Shown in pieces: positions 1-13,011 of a stretch of 64,000 nt of DNA. This DNA is from Casuarina equisetifolia. Lineage: Eukaryota > Streptophyta > Magnoliopsida > Fagales > Casuarinaceae. Location: positions 27,616,853 to 27,680,852 of the forward strand of contig CM052358.1 of assembly GCA_028551475.1 (NCBI GenBank), read 5' to 3'. Made by a program: the position numbers and the translations under genes. How positions within the stretch are numbered: the first letter of the stretch is position 1; each line of letters begins with the position of its first letter. The notes beneath the pieces are model-generated. The model made no database searches, was not told the origin of the DNA, and saw nothing but the letters and a program-made list of their open reading frames with translations.

Positions 1-600
1 GACACACAGTGCAGGAATCTACATTGTTCAGGAATCTTGCAGAGGCTTAAACAGGAAAAAGAATTATTTATGGAAGGCAGCTGTGCTGTGGTGGGGTGGC
101 AATGGATCCAGGGCTCCTTACAAAAGGCGATCTTTGCAAAAGAAGATGGCAGGCGAGATGTAAGTCCTGCCATCCACTCACATGCAACACTATTTCAGAG
201 GTCTTTTCATGATCAGAAAGCAGATTGAAGTTGCTTCAGATAGTGGCCTTTCCACGCAGATGGAATTAGAATATCCCCAGTTCATGTTTTAAGCTCAAAC
301 ACCAAGATCAGAACTCATTCATTCATTAACAAACCACTCCCAAGAGAGGAGCAAACAAACAAATAGAATACACAGGACTATAAAAGGCCTGTTTCTTTTA
401 GGCTTTTGAGAAACTTTGGCCACCTTCCCACCACTTACATGGAGATTCTTTTAAGTAAAAACGAAAGAGTCAAAACTTCCCACTACAGAAAGGTTTACTT
501 GTCACTAGCCCCCACCTACTAACAGTGAAAAAGGTATACAAAAGAGAGAGAAAGGCATTAGACTAGACCGAATGATACATATGAAGGTAAGTTTTTTGCT
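1..600. other. 3' flank of the neprosin-like gene
   Basis: No coding region is supported here. The stretch lies immediately downstream, in gene orientation, of the stop codon at 601-603 and probably contains the 3' UTR and polyadenylation region. A 63-codon open frame at 37-228 resembles no family I know. Confidence 0.4.
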
Positions 601-3227
601 TCATGGGCAGTTGGGGTTTCTACCAGGGCCCCCATAGTAGAAGTAATGACCCCAGTCCCCATTGCTTCCAGTTTGTACATCATAGCAGTTGGATTGTTCT
701 GTGAAGGTGCCAATCCCTTTGGGAGCCTTGAGATTGTTGGAGCTATCAACAACTTGAACGTTCCTGAAATAACTTGACTTTCCAAATCCCTCCTCTGGAA
801 AATGGCCGCTGCCCATTTCGGTCGAGGTGTGCTGCCCATCAGATTGTGAATTTACCACTTCGCCACCCCACTCGATCATTGAAGCACTGTCAGCTAAGTA
901 TGAGAACAGGAACGAAGGCCAATAGCCCAGTACATAGTCATTGCCAAACTGCATCCACCAATGCCCCTCCTTTGGATCCTACAGAAGTTCCCAAGAACAA
1001 AAGATATGTGAGAAGTTGTCAATTTTAAGATCATGAAAAGCTGGAATGAAATTTGCTATGAAAGGTTAGGTGTCATGTCATCCACTACAAAAGAGTCAGA
1101 ACCACAATCATTTCTCCTGTCGGCGCTAATATTGCCAAGGATAAATTTGAAGAGAATCCCTGGGAAGGGGACAATCTCCATTGAAGCTCACATGCAGCTT
1201 CCTTGCCAGTATCAGCACCATTTCCTTTTATGATATTATTATGAAGGGCGGGCCCGGCTTTTTATCTTATTTTATCCGGGACACTGAGTAATGATGCTTT
1301 GGCCTTTACCTTCCAGACAAGTATGCTAATATCATATTGGGAATTACGGTACGCAGAAACAGGGGAGATGCTTGCACCCATTGCTATTTGACTGTTGATT
1401 TGAATAAAGCCTGAGCAAAGGAGGTTGTAGCAACCAGTTGCTTGGTATGCATCGCTCTGAAATGCATACAAGAGAATGAAGTGTGAGGAAAACTCATCAA
1501 AATACCAAGCAAATTCACTAGGGATGTACAAGAGAAGGAAGCTTACAGTCCAGTACGTGAAAAGCCTAGTGTTGTTATCACCATATAGATCTGGGCTAAC
1601 CTGTTTCATGAACAGTCAAGAAGTAATTAACAATGGTGTCAGGGCAATTATTTTTGGTGAATTCATGTCTAGGTAATCATAACAGTACCTGCCAACCAGC
1701 TTCAATACTGTTGAGATCTTCACCAAAGGAACCTCCTAATATCCAAAGCTGAGACAAGCTGAACTCATTAGGCTGTTGTATTTTGGGTTCCCAAACGTTT
1801 ATGGTTGCCTTTGCTCCATAGTATTTATCTCCTTCAACATAAGCTATTGCATGCTAATCAAACCAAGAAACAAAACCAGACAAAAGCAGCAAACAATTAG
1901 AGAAAATACACAAGACAACAACAAGAGAAGCCACACATCACTTTACAAAATCGTAGTTATAGATAGCTACCTGATGGCCACTTTGACTGATGAGGTCAGG
2001 ATCCGCAGACCTTGGCTGTGGTGGCATAGTTTTATGCTTCTTCTTTCCATATCTTTTCACCGAGCTTGCTCGCAGAACATCATCCTTCTTTGTTCTCCTT
2101 ATGGGTACGGTACCTTCAGGACACCTACCATTTTGGTGCCACAGCTGGGTGATTGGGGTCGATCTTTCTTTTGGTTTTGTAGATACCTTGTTGTCGCCAA
2201 AGAGCCCTTCTGGGTGATAATTAGGCCTCATCTGATGAATCGACCAGAGCAACAAGTTCAATAACAACTTGGAAGATAAAAGAATTGAGAAAACACCAAT
2301 ACAGAGACTCATGGATGAGTTGTACTGACCTGAATCTTGTGGTCTTTAAGGAAGGGGTGGTCAAAAGCTGGCTGTTGAGTAATATCAACGCAGTCTATTG
2401 TGTCCCCGTCTGTGCTCTGCTCAACCATCAAAAATCATCAAGGAAACATGAGACATCTTGCACTGTAATGAAAAGATTGGAATATCATAAAAAGTAGACA
2501 TTTCTAAAACACATATTTTTTCACAATAAGAACAACTTACTTTGAAATTAAGACGATTAAACCAGATGTCTTCAAAATAAACAGAAGAAAAGGAAATAGA
2601 AAGAAAACACATCTTGAATATTGAATATTGCTGTGTTATTTATCAGAGTGAGATAACTACTTGAACAGGAAATCATTGCAGAGAGAGAAAAACAGGAGAG
2701 GGAATAATCAGAAAATCATTGTTGCTTCAAAAACGAATTCCCACGAAAATGAGAACCTTTTGGCGGAAATCTATGACAAAAAGAAAACTGGCAAATACCC
2801 AAATGCTAAAGAAGTAAATAAAATTTTCCACAAAAAGAGAGAACTGGAAAGACATGCACATTTCACTACTTGTAGCCGAAAAGGAACCATATCCATTTTA
2901 CCAAAACCAACGGGAAAAAGACTTCCTTTACTTTCCCTCACTTCATTTTCTCAGCAACCAAACGGCGGAAAGGAAAACAAAATCACTGGAAAAGTTCCTC
3001 AAAAGAGAGAGTAAAGTGAAAAAAACTGTGTGGACCTCAATGCTCTTCACGGCCGCCTTGTTCAAGCGCTTCAAGTGCTTCTCAACCTCAAGCTTCTGCC
3101 TGGAGACACCCGACCTCGCAGCACAAGACAGCGAGATCAGCCCACATAAGCAGAAAATTACTGCCAAAACTCTCCTTCTCCTCACTACACTGCTAAACTC
3201 CGCACAACCCATCTCCAGAAACCTCAA
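601..3227 (-). CDS. Neprosin-domain (DUF239) secreted peptidase-like protein
   Basis: Seven coding exons on the minus strand: 3227-3036, 2416-2330, 2231-1971, 1853-1689, 1600-1547, 1456-1310 and 978-601, giving 427 residues. Residues about 15-36 are a basic then hydrophobic signal peptide. The stretch EKHLKRLNK followed by DGDTIDCV and [12 protein letters not shown] marks the start of the neprosin activation peptide (about 45-180). The C-terminal neprosin domain (about 181-427) has [38 protein letters not shown] and a terminal [11 protein letters not shown]. The family includes the glutamate-type prolyl endopeptidase of pitcher-plant fluid. Activity of this member is inference, because I did not assign the two catalytic glutamates. 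Every exon length is a multiple of three, so all introns are phase 0. The start at 3227 is the first in-frame ATG; the Met at residue 6 is an alternative. The product is likely secreted to the apoplast or vacuole. Confidence 0.9.
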
Positions 3228-3231
3228 CTTC

Positions 3232-3657
3232 TACCTCTCTCTCTCTCCTCTCTTTCTCCTCTCTCTCTCTCTCTCTCACTCCCCACCCCACAACTACCCA
3301 ATGCAGGTTTAGACTTGAAGTAGCAGCCTACACACCATGAACCTTAAAGCCCACAGCCTCCTGCTTATCCTACGCACCTCCCCCACCGCACATCAAAGAC
3401 CAGACTTTGATAGTGGGACGCTGCTTGTTCCCACAAAAATCCAATAAGAACCCAGTGCCCACCTCTCTCTCTCTCTCAAAAGATTCAATCACTTTCTCTC
3501 TCTCTCTCTCTACCTCTGTTCCCTAAAATGTCATTTTTCCCACGCTTAACTTTCCCATTAAAAACCCTGTTCCATTTTTCCATCTTCTCACTCTATTTTC
3601 CTTATCTTTCTTGTCATTTTCCCACTGCTTTTTCTCTCATTAAGAATGCCATCAGCC

Positions 3658-3692
<35 letters not shown>
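3232..3692. repeat. Cluster of (CT)n tracts in the 5' flank of the neprosin-like gene
   Basis: Four pyrimidine runs (about 3232-3287, 3462-3477, 3494-3510 and 3662-3692) lie just upstream of the start codon of the minus-strand gene, so they read as GA repeats in the sense direction. GA/CT repeats are common in plant 5' UTRs and core promoters and can bind BPC/GAGA-type factors; a regulatory role here is inference. Confidence 0.75.
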
Positions 3693-3695
<3 letters not shown>

Positions 3696-3719
3696 TTCTC
3701 CTTTTAGTTCTTTCGCAGC

Positions 3720-6700
3720 ACGGGGGTAAAAAGGGAATAATACAAAAAGACTTGTATGGGAAAGTGGAAAGTCATGGGAGACGGGTCAGGCCCCCTTCCA
3801 CTGGCCTTGGTTTCCCATCTTGTCCTTGCCATTTCAAATTGGACTTTTGTCAATGAATTTACCATTTGAATTGATTGTGATTTATAAACATTTTTTAGGA
3901 ATTAAGCAAACTATTGGGTAGTGAAAAAAAATCCTATTTAATGGACACAAAAAAAAAAAGCAACGGATCTTTGAAAATACCAATCATTTTTTATATTCCT
4001 ATTTTATCATCTTGATCATTGAAAAGTCTTCTAAAAAAGATCTTTATTCCTAAAAAAGTTGTGTTGCATTTGAATTTGGTAACGATACATTAGAAATTAT
4101 ATAAAACAACTTACATTCAATTCAAAAGACGTTTCATCATTGTAAGGACTCTTAAGCATTATTATTAGGTCAAAAATTATAACGGATATGTAGAGCACAT
4201 TCTTTATTTCTTAACAATGAGTTAGTAGCACTTACAAACTTATTTACTACTTTTTAAATGAGGGATTTATCATCTTGAGCATGGGATAACATTGTTTATT
4301 AAGATGTTGTATACTAATTGGACCATTACACATTGTTATTAGGTCAATAGTACTCACAATTTATTGGCCACTTACTGGCTCACCTGCTATATGACATGCA
4401 TAAACAATCTCCCACTAGCAAATCTAAGGATAAAATCAAACTATTCCAAAACTAATTATAAAGACCTTTAAATGTTACTATTAAGCTAAAAATTATTATT
4501 AATAGGCAAGATGTATTTCTTAATTGTATTTATAGGTTTGATAACCATCCACTTCCCTACCTTCTAGAATCCACCAACAACTCCATTTTGAAAAATTTCA
4601 TATCCTATTCCACCGCATGCAATTGCCATTGATAATTTGAAGATAATTATGGCCGTGAAAACCCTTCAATTTAAAGGGTTTCATCATGGCCCATTTTTCA
4701 TTGTCCATGGAGGATTCATAGGTGCTTCATCATTGAACATTTGATCTGGTGATTCAAAGAAAGGTCTAGTTTTTTCCCCCTTAATAATTGCATACTTTAA
4801 CCCCCATGAAAAGGAATCCTATGAGACCCCCTCTCACCCTTGAAATTATATTAATATTGACCTTAATCAGGGAATCATTTACAACGTGGCTTCTCATCCA
4901 CGATCATGTTCCATGATATTCAAGACAAAGATTCCTCTGTTCCAATCCCATTACACCATTTTAAACGATTTTTAAATCTCTTGGGTTTAAATAATCTGAC
5001 ATAAACGTATTAAAGATAAGGAACAATGGTCGAACCCATGCAGTTTAATTTTAGGGCACAAATTTCCAGGCATTAAAATATAATTAAGGAAAAGTAAATA
5101 GAAAATTACTTTTTACAGAGGAGGGTGGTTTCGTGGTTTCAGTGAAGTTCAGGGGTAAAATGATTGTTGTTCTTCCCGATGCGGCGTCCTCGTTAAGAGC
5201 ACCGGTTACCGTTACGTTGTGTGGACGTGAAGGCTTGGGTCACCTACATGTGAGAGTAGAGAATCCTGGAAGTTGTGAGAACAGGGATTGACGCAAGGTG
5301 TGGATGGCAACCCGTGGGGCTGCATGATTCGCCGTACACGTGTAGGGTCATCTGGGGCGCGCCCGTGAGCGGGTCTGTTGGGAGCGATCAGCACGAAGGA
5401 CGAGGGGAGGGGTAAAAGAGTGAAAAGGGCAAAGATCGGTCAACAGGAAAGAATGGAAAAGAATCCGATGGGGTATGGGTTAAAGTATCTAAATATGTGT
5501 GCATGTTTTGCTTTTAGTGAAAAAAAATATATTGTAGAAGTCTTAAAAGTTTATAAAGGTTAATTTTAAGGTTGAATAGATTTTTTTTATTGAAGCTTCA
5601 TCTTAAATATTTTATATTCTCATATGAAATTTTTGTCCTATTAATCTTTTTTGTATATTGAGTGCAACCATTCTAATATTATATTAAAAATAAATTAAGA
5701 ACTCAGTTCAAAAATTATTTTTTCATTTAAATTTTACATCTTAATCTTATCATATGAAATTCTTATGTTAATAAACATCTAGTTCAATTACCAACAATTA
5801 CTATTTAAGATCTCTTGTTTTAAAATATCTTTTGAAATATTTTATTCTTATATATTATTTAAAATCTTTTAGTATTTGGTTGGATACGTATATATATGAA
5901 CTTAGATACATGCATAAAAAAAAAATTGAAACCCTTGTCCACTTTCTTACATATTTAAAGTCATTGAATTCAATTTAACTTGACTCCATGCTAGTATTAG
6001 AATGATGTAAGATAATGGGTTCAACTATTTTTAGCTATGATCAACACAATGGGAAAGAGTTATAGCATCAGTGGGACATTGGACGAAAAAGGTTTTTTTT
6101 TTTTTTTCAAAAGGTTTTCAAGACTGCCTTCCATGATTCATCTAGGCATAGTTACTAGAAATTATATGGTCCTCCTACCTTAGAATTATTCTTACCTATA
6201 CAATAGACATAACTCATGATAGACGACTTCAACGACGTGAAAGAAGGGAACTCTTTCATTTACTATGACTTCACGTGTTAGTTAACTTTCCAATCAACAC
6301 TTTAGTTCCCATCAAAATCTCCATTACCATGGTCTTGGCCTAACAATTAGGTTGTAGAGAAAATAGCTCGTGATAGTTGAATATTATATTAAAAATAAGT
6401 TTATAATCTAATCAACTTAAAAGTTATTTTTATTTAAATTTAACTCTTTTAACAAATAACTTTATAGTCTAATTCAAAAAATTAAGTAAGGGACTGAATG
6501 ATCATTTTAATGTTTAAATATTATTTTTTAAGTAAAAATTTTATCTTTAATAAATATTAAGAAAATAATCTATTTGAGAAGCACAAAGATTTATTGTGTA
6601 AAGATTAAAACTGAGAAATGACTTGGTCAAAAATTCAAAGTCATTATTTAATATATTTTCTTCACTGAGGTAAATCAATTGTTTATTTGGTTTTGTCATT

Positions 6701-7799
6701 TCTTGGTAGCGGCACATGGTGGGTTGTCAATTTGAGTGGAGGGGGCAAGGCAGTGAGGGCGATTGGTACTTTGTCAGAGAGTTGCAGGACAGTCCTGTCC
6801 ACACACAAGATTTTCTTGAAAACAAAATACATACTAATAATAAAATATTGGACAACATCTTTGATTATAATCTTAAAATCTTGGTTGGTAAGAAGGGAAG
6901 GGGAATGTGTCATTGTTATTCGGAAAGTCTTTTTATTAATTGGTGGGATAATTTTTTTTGTTAAAATTGATTCATAAAAAATATAAAATAAGTTAATATA
7001 TTATTAATTTTAGACTATTAAAATTAATGTAAAATTATTCTATATTATTAAGATATGAATTTATGTAATGATTTATATATAAAAAGTGTTGTCTTTTCTC
7101 TAATATCATATTAAAAAACAACAACATAGTGTGAATATCTAGACCATAGACCCATGTTGTTAAGTCTAAAGTTATGTAGATTTGGGCCTTCTTAACTTAA
7201 ATATAACAATGTTAAAAAAAAAATTATATGCAGATTTAAAGAACTAATGTGGGTGTGGTTTTTCTTTTTCTTTTTCTTTTGTTAAAAAAAGAGACGTGAA
7301 AAAATGGGTATCAAATTTGAGACCTTTTTCAGCAAAATGTCTCAAATTATTAATAATTTTTTTTGGGTTAATGACGAATTTACAAATCAACATCATATTG
7401 ATTACCAAGGACGGCGTCAATCCATTCTTGAGCATTCTACAATTTTTTTTATTATTTTTGGTTAAGTATTGGTCCAAGTCTAGTGTTGATAGTCAATAAA
7501 TCTTTATGCACAAAAAGCATTAAACAAAGTGGAAAATTTGTACCTTCGTGGCCTAAAATATTAATGTGGTGGGAGTAATGGACCCGTGATTTGTTAGGCA
7601 TCAACATCGGCTAAGGAAAAAGGCATCAACAACCAACTAGTGATTGTTCTTTATCACATTCCACTTATGCGTGACTTTTTGGAGATTTGTTTTATGCCTG
7701 CTTTGAAGCCAAAAGAGACTTTTCCCTCAACCTTTCGGAAATATGTTTTCTTTTGCCCTGTTAGTTTTTTGTTGTTGGACTGATGCTTCTCTTATATAA
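3720..7799. other. AT-rich intergenic region, no gene seen
   Basis: The sequence is strongly AT-rich, with short open frames that match no family. A less AT-rich patch at about 5170-5470 has open frames on both strands without recognisable motifs. No transposon protein, tRNA or other RNA gene was found by eye. Confidence 0.5.
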
Positions 7800-7824
7800 T
7801 TCTTAGATTCTAGACAACCGAAAG

Positions 7825-8410
7825 AGAGTATCATTTTGAAAGCCATCATAACACCTGAAAAAAGTTCCCTAAAAATGGTTCTTCTGCATATCATATTGTA
7901 AAGGCATTGTTTTTTGGAGATGCTGCACAAAGCCCATGAAGAAAAATGTTGGTTGTAATGTTATTTGTGTGTAATACAAATAAAAGTTTCACATTAAAAG
8001 TTACGATTTCTATAATAATGTTTAAAATGAAAGAAGTATGATAAAGTGAATAGTTTTTTAGAGATGTTATATGGAGCATGTAAAGAGAAATGTTGTTAGT
8101 GAAGTGTGTTATATAATATTGAAATCTTTTTTAAGTATCATTTATATATGAAACAAAATACTTATTTTTATAAACTGATTTTCAAAAAAAAACTTATAAG
8201 AGACATAATTCATTATATTGTTATTTAACAAAGGATTTGAAGGAGAAATTACTGTTTCTAAAGCTATCATAACAACTAAAGAAAGTTTCCTTGAAATGGT
8301 TCTTTGTATTTATGGATATCTTATTACAAAGACATTGTTTTTAATAGATGCTACACGAAATCAACAAGGTGACTTTGCTGTAAATAGGATGTTTTTTCAA
8401 TACTTAAATC
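7825..8410. repeat. Three diverged direct copies of a non-coding unit
   Basis: Copies at about 7825-7955, 8035-8110 (partial) and 8240-8410 share blocks such as GCCATCATAACA/GCTATCATAACA, AATGGTTCTT and GGCATTGTTTTT/GACATTGTTTTT. The open frame at 8218-8433 lies in this repeat and is unlikely to be a gene. The borders are approximate. Confidence 0.45.
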
Positions 8411-8419
8411 TTATTATAA

Positions 8420-10181
8420 TATTATCTCTATAGATAAAGAAATAATCATTTATCTTTACAAATTAGCTTTAATCATAAAATGAACTTTTAATGAAAAAGA
8501 AGCTTATTTTATTATTCTTTAACAAAAGATTTTCCACACTTTTCCGTTCCACAAAGAGAAAAAAGGTTATAAAAAGGGACTAATACCTTGATTGCGGAAG
8601 ACCCCTTCCTTTGTTTACACCTCCCAAAAAGCTAACCGATCATCTTTCCTTGTTAATCCTTTATTACCATCATCAAAGCTGACTAACCTCAAAGTCTCAA
8701 ATCAAAAGGTACTTTTCTTTGCTGTAGAACGATGGGGCTGAGGAGGGGTGGGAGCCTTTTGACTAGGTTCTTTAACAAAACTTTCATATTTTCCACAAGT
8801 TACACTCTTCGTTAAGAACCTTTGGCATGTTATTTTTAGTTAGGTAGAGAGGGCGTAGGAGTTGGGTACCTTCTAGCGAGGCTTAATTTTACTTCTAATG
8901 TCCACTTACGTGCTCGCTAAAATGGGTATATGATTTGGTGCAAACAACTTACCAAGAGAATCATTTCATCCTAAAGGAGAAGATCCTATTATGGAACTTG
9001 AAACTTTCTAGACAAAGAAAGGTTCACATCCCTAATAACTTAACTGAACTATTAGCAAATTGACAAAAGAAAAAACTTAGGCTTGTTGCAACTTGCTCTT
9101 ATGTCATGTAGGTCAAGTTTTAGGCTATTTTCTTCTCCATACAGAAGCTCAATCAACGTAGATCAATGGCAGGCTGTGTCGGCGAGCCCTATGAGCCATT
9201 ACTTCCATATGCAGATGAATACAAAAGTCAATTATTAGCTGCTCGACCCATTAAAAAAGAAGCTAGGTAGTGATTCGCAGATGACTTTGTCGTGGCTGAA
9301 GGCAGCCAAAATTTGGTGGGGGAGTCCTTGTTAAATGGCCCAGCAGAAAAGAAAGTTCTTGTGAATGTGCATGGAACTTTAGCTGTACTGAAAATAGTTT
9401 GACAACAAGACGTGGAATACAACCGTGAAGATGAAGAGATAAAGATAAAAAAATCTTGTGGGGCTACCTTGGAATCGTTTATCCAACTACAGATGGAGAA
9501 AGGAGTGTTTTTTTATAGATCAATTAGGGTAGAAGATACATGCTCTAGACTGTTCCTGACTAAAAAAGTACGTAAAATCTTCTTTGGCATCAGTGGGAAG
9601 AGCAGTACAAAATTAGGGGGGGGGGGGGGGGGGGGGGGCAAGGTCTAGTGATTTAGAAGTAGTTTAGGTGCCAATTTGTCTATAAATAAAGTTTATTTGC
9701 TAATAATTAGTAGTTTAGTAGTTGATTACTGTTTATTTTAAGTTCGACATCCCATGCTTATAAACTTTTTTTATCTAATAAAAAACAAAAACTTATTTAA
9801 ATTGTCATTTGTACTATGATCTATAATCTTTGAGTTTTTTACTTGATAAAACAAAAAATTATGTCAATAGACATTTTGAGAATGAAAAGAGAATGATCTT
9901 CATAATCATAATACTCGCTACAAAAAGGGTATTGCTTGACAGATCATAACCCAACAAGATTATGACTTTCACTCAATAAAAGAACTTGTACTAGTAAGAA
10001 AATAATTACTGTTTGTATTAGAAGAAAGTGAGTTTGGAATTACTTGAAAATATATCAAGAAATAACTATACTTCTATTAAGAAACTTATGTGGATTATGC
10101 ATTACATGAACACAAATCAAAGATGTATATATATCATATTACTTAAATCTTAATTTTGAAATCTTTTTGCTTAACTGAAAC
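8420..10181. other. Intergenic region with a decayed coding-like patch
   Basis: Between about 8730 and 9640 the composition is less AT-rich. The plus strand reads as protein-like segments broken by stops, for example FADDFVVAEGSQNLVGE near 9278-9328. I do not recognise the family, so this may be an old pseudogene or transposon remnant. The rest is AT-rich with nothing identifiable. Confidence 0.25.
9616..9638. repeat. Homopolymer run of 23 G
   Basis: An uninterrupted run of 23 G residues in AT-rich surroundings. Such a run can fold into a G-quadruplex on the plus strand. The exact length is prone to sequencing or assembly error. Confidence 0.85.
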
Positions 10182-11220
10182 TCCACCTTTATTTGATTTG
10201 ATGTGGCTGGAGAATATAGACATCATCAAATGCAAGACAGAACTTTGTCTTTCTCGTGTAGCACAGTGGACAGATTCACTTCCATGTGACCAGCAAATAT
10301 TACTAATTGTTCAAATTTCATTACTATTACCAGTTTGATTCAACAGTTAAGTCTTTGATATTATCCTTCCTATCTAAAGCAGACAAGGGGGGAATTATTC
10401 TGGGCTTAACCTTTCTTTGCAACAAACAGTTGGCTATTGGCTAGGTAAGAAGTAGGTTATAAGTTTGATACCTTATATCCTTTTTAACGTACAAATTTAC
10501 TAAATAGTATGTATGGTATTACTTAAATTTTTTCTTATTTAATGAATATGTGAGTTTATTTATCTAAAAAATAAATAACACAAAGACTTAAGAATATATT
10601 TGAACATTTACAACCTCTTCTAAAGGAAAATTAATGTTGAAACTTTCAATAACAATACAAAATATTTACCTAAGGAAGTTTAATATTTCTAAATAAAGAT
10701 ATTACTTTCTCAATTTTTCTTAACACGATTGGTATAATAATTTTATTTTTAAAATGTTTATAATTATATTTTAATCATATTTAATAAATGTATAATAAGA
10801 AAGAAAGTTTGAAATCTTTGTAACTAAATCTCTTTTTTTTCGTTACTTTAAACCTTTTTATATACAAAAGATTATCTTCTTAGTTTTAATCAATAAATTT
10901 AGTTTGTCAACAATATTCAAGATAGAAGTCCACCTTTATTTGATGTGACTGAAAAACTTAAACACCATTAAATGTAAGATAGAAGTTGGTCTATCTCGTG
11001 CCGCATAGGGCATATACATCTTTTCCGAGCAATGAATTGACTTGATTTTCACGGGCCTCAGTCATACTGCTACAGATTCACTTCCATGTGACCACCAAAC
11101 ATTACTAATTGTGCAGAGATCATTACTGTTACCAGTTTGATCCAACAGTTAGTCTTTGGTATTATCCTCACCATATGAAGCAGACAAGTAGGTCATGATT
11201 CCGGGCTTGACCTCTCTTGG
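10182..11220. repeat. Diverged direct duplication (about 240-290 bp units)
   Basis: Unit A (10182-10420) and unit B (10928-11220) share CACCTTTATTTGAT, GATTCACTTCCATGTGACCA, ATTACCAGTTTGAT / GTTACCAGTTTGAT and GCAGACAAG in the same order. Unit B carries roughly 55 bp not in A, after the shared CTCGTG segment. About 500 bp of AT-rich DNA separates the units. The 60-codon frame at 10156-10338 lies within unit A and is not supported as a gene. Confidence 0.7.
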
Positions 11221-12813
11221 CAGAAGTCAGCAAAACTTTGGCACTCCATGACCCACCAAGTGAAAAGCTGCAAAGTTGGTGAGGAAAAATGCAGCAGTCA
11301 ATATGTGCAAACAGAGAAGAAGGGGTGAGTATCTTATTGCTTTTCTCTTGGGTCCTCTGCATATTTTATATGGTCACAAGGTTGGGGTTGGAACCTTGCT
11401 TTTTCCCTCCTTTTGTGTCCCATAATTGTGCTCCATTACTACATTTAATACTCTACCACTTAGGCGTCCATGGAGGCCATGTAATTTTTTCTGCTCTTGC
11501 AGTTTCATGATTGTCCTGTATTAAAATGCTGCTATTTAGTCATATCCATGGACAACAAGTTGGCTTTGGACTGGACAATGGAAAAGTTAAGGCAGGGGTC
11601 CCATGTGGGTGGGGGGAACATGTCCCGTGATTGACGTTGTGCCAGCTCTTCTGCTGACTGAAATAATTAGTCCACATTGATCTTTCATATCAAAGGTCCA
11701 AGCAAGATTTTAGGAGATTATTTTCGGTAAAATTATTTTTTGCTTGTGACTTTTGTGCACTTAGAAGTCAATAGTTGATTTGTTATTTGTAACTATCATA
11801 TAGTCAAGAGTCATTTTGGAATTTGCATTATTTGACGACTTTTTCTTTCTAATCATGTGCTGACTTACTAAACCACGTGACAAAATAAGGAGGATTTTAA
11901 GTGATAATTGATTAAGTCAATAATTGATTTTTTATTTAAGAGTTTCATCTGCTTAAGATTAGTTAAAGTATTTTTCTTATTGATTACTTATCAAATGAAA
12001 TAGCACAAATATGTTTTCTAAAGTTTTAACGTTGGTAGACAATTTAAAGAATCTTAATAGATAAAATTATTATTTTATTCATAATTTAACTTCATAACTA
12101 ATATTAGAATTAGACTTATAGTCCATAGGATGCTAAGGTAAATTTTGGGTAGCGTTTAAATATGAAAAAAATGTTATCATAACTCATGAATTAACTTTTA
12201 AATTGAACTTTAAATTGATTTCTAACTCAATAATGTCTTACAAGAGAACTTAGGTTAGGTGTGCCACAAAGAACCTTTCATTGCAGAAACCTTAAAGCTT
12301 CCTTTGAGTTTTATTGCTTTCAAGTTGCTTTATGATGCTTGAGTAAGTGAGAAGTAATTAAAGAGAATCCATTCAGATTTAGATGCCTTCTGAGTGTAAA
12401 AATTGGTCCCAAAAATACTTTAGCCAGTTATGTTTCTCAGTCTCTTTTATACGTAGCTGGGGTGAAGGACACAACTTGTATTCAGGTGTGGCCTACGAAC
12501 TGAAAGGCTGATGGCATTTCAGCAGGGATGTCTTAAGCATGGGCATGTTGTAAACTATCCATTAATCTCGGAACCTTTACAGAGGAAGACAGCCATGAAG
12601 CCCATATGTAGGGGAAACAAACGCTCGCTGATAATGATTACCTTTTGTGGCAACGATTATATTCTAATGACATCCGAGTCTTTTCCTTCTCAGCTGCAAT
12701 CACCTTTGAAATAGAATGATGGCCGAACCTTCACCACCATTAGCCTTAGGATCATTTTACTGAAGATTTATTAGCTTTAGAACATGGGCAGCAGCTTCAA
12801 AAAGATATGTGCC
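11221..12813. other. Intergenic region, nothing identified
   Basis: There are short frames at 11289-11510 and 12511-12714, but neither shows a signal peptide, known motif or usable splice context. Part of about 12090-12240 resembles the dispersed AT-rich repeat family described at 21100-23060. Confidence 0.4.
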
Positions 12814-13011
12814 AAGTTAAGATTCTATGCTGGTGCCGTCGTGCCGTCTGATGACTCTCAGGCCTCAGCCATTTTCTGCTATATAGAACTCAAGGTTTCG
12901 ATTGATGGTTCAAGTTTAAGATTCTATGCTGATGCTGTCGTGCTGGCTAATGATTCTCAGGCCTTCACGCATTTTCTGCCATATAGAACTCAAGGTTTCA
13001 ATTGATGGTTC
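12814..13011. repeat. Tandem pair of about 99-bp units
   Basis: Two adjacent copies begin at about 12814 and 12912. Both contain TTAAGATTCTATGCTG, GACTCTCAGGCCT / GATTCTCAGGCCT, ATAGAACTCAAGGTTTC and ATTGATGGTTC. The offset is 99 bases at the start and 100 at the end, so copy two has a 1-base insertion. That breaks the shared reading frame and argues against coding function for the 73-codon frame at 12784-13005. Confidence 0.85.

Noticed and set aside
12784-13005. 73-codon frame with an apparent internal peptide repeat
   Set aside because: The DNA repeat is 99 bp at one end and 100 bp at the other, so the frame is not preserved between copies. It is better explained as non-coding duplication.
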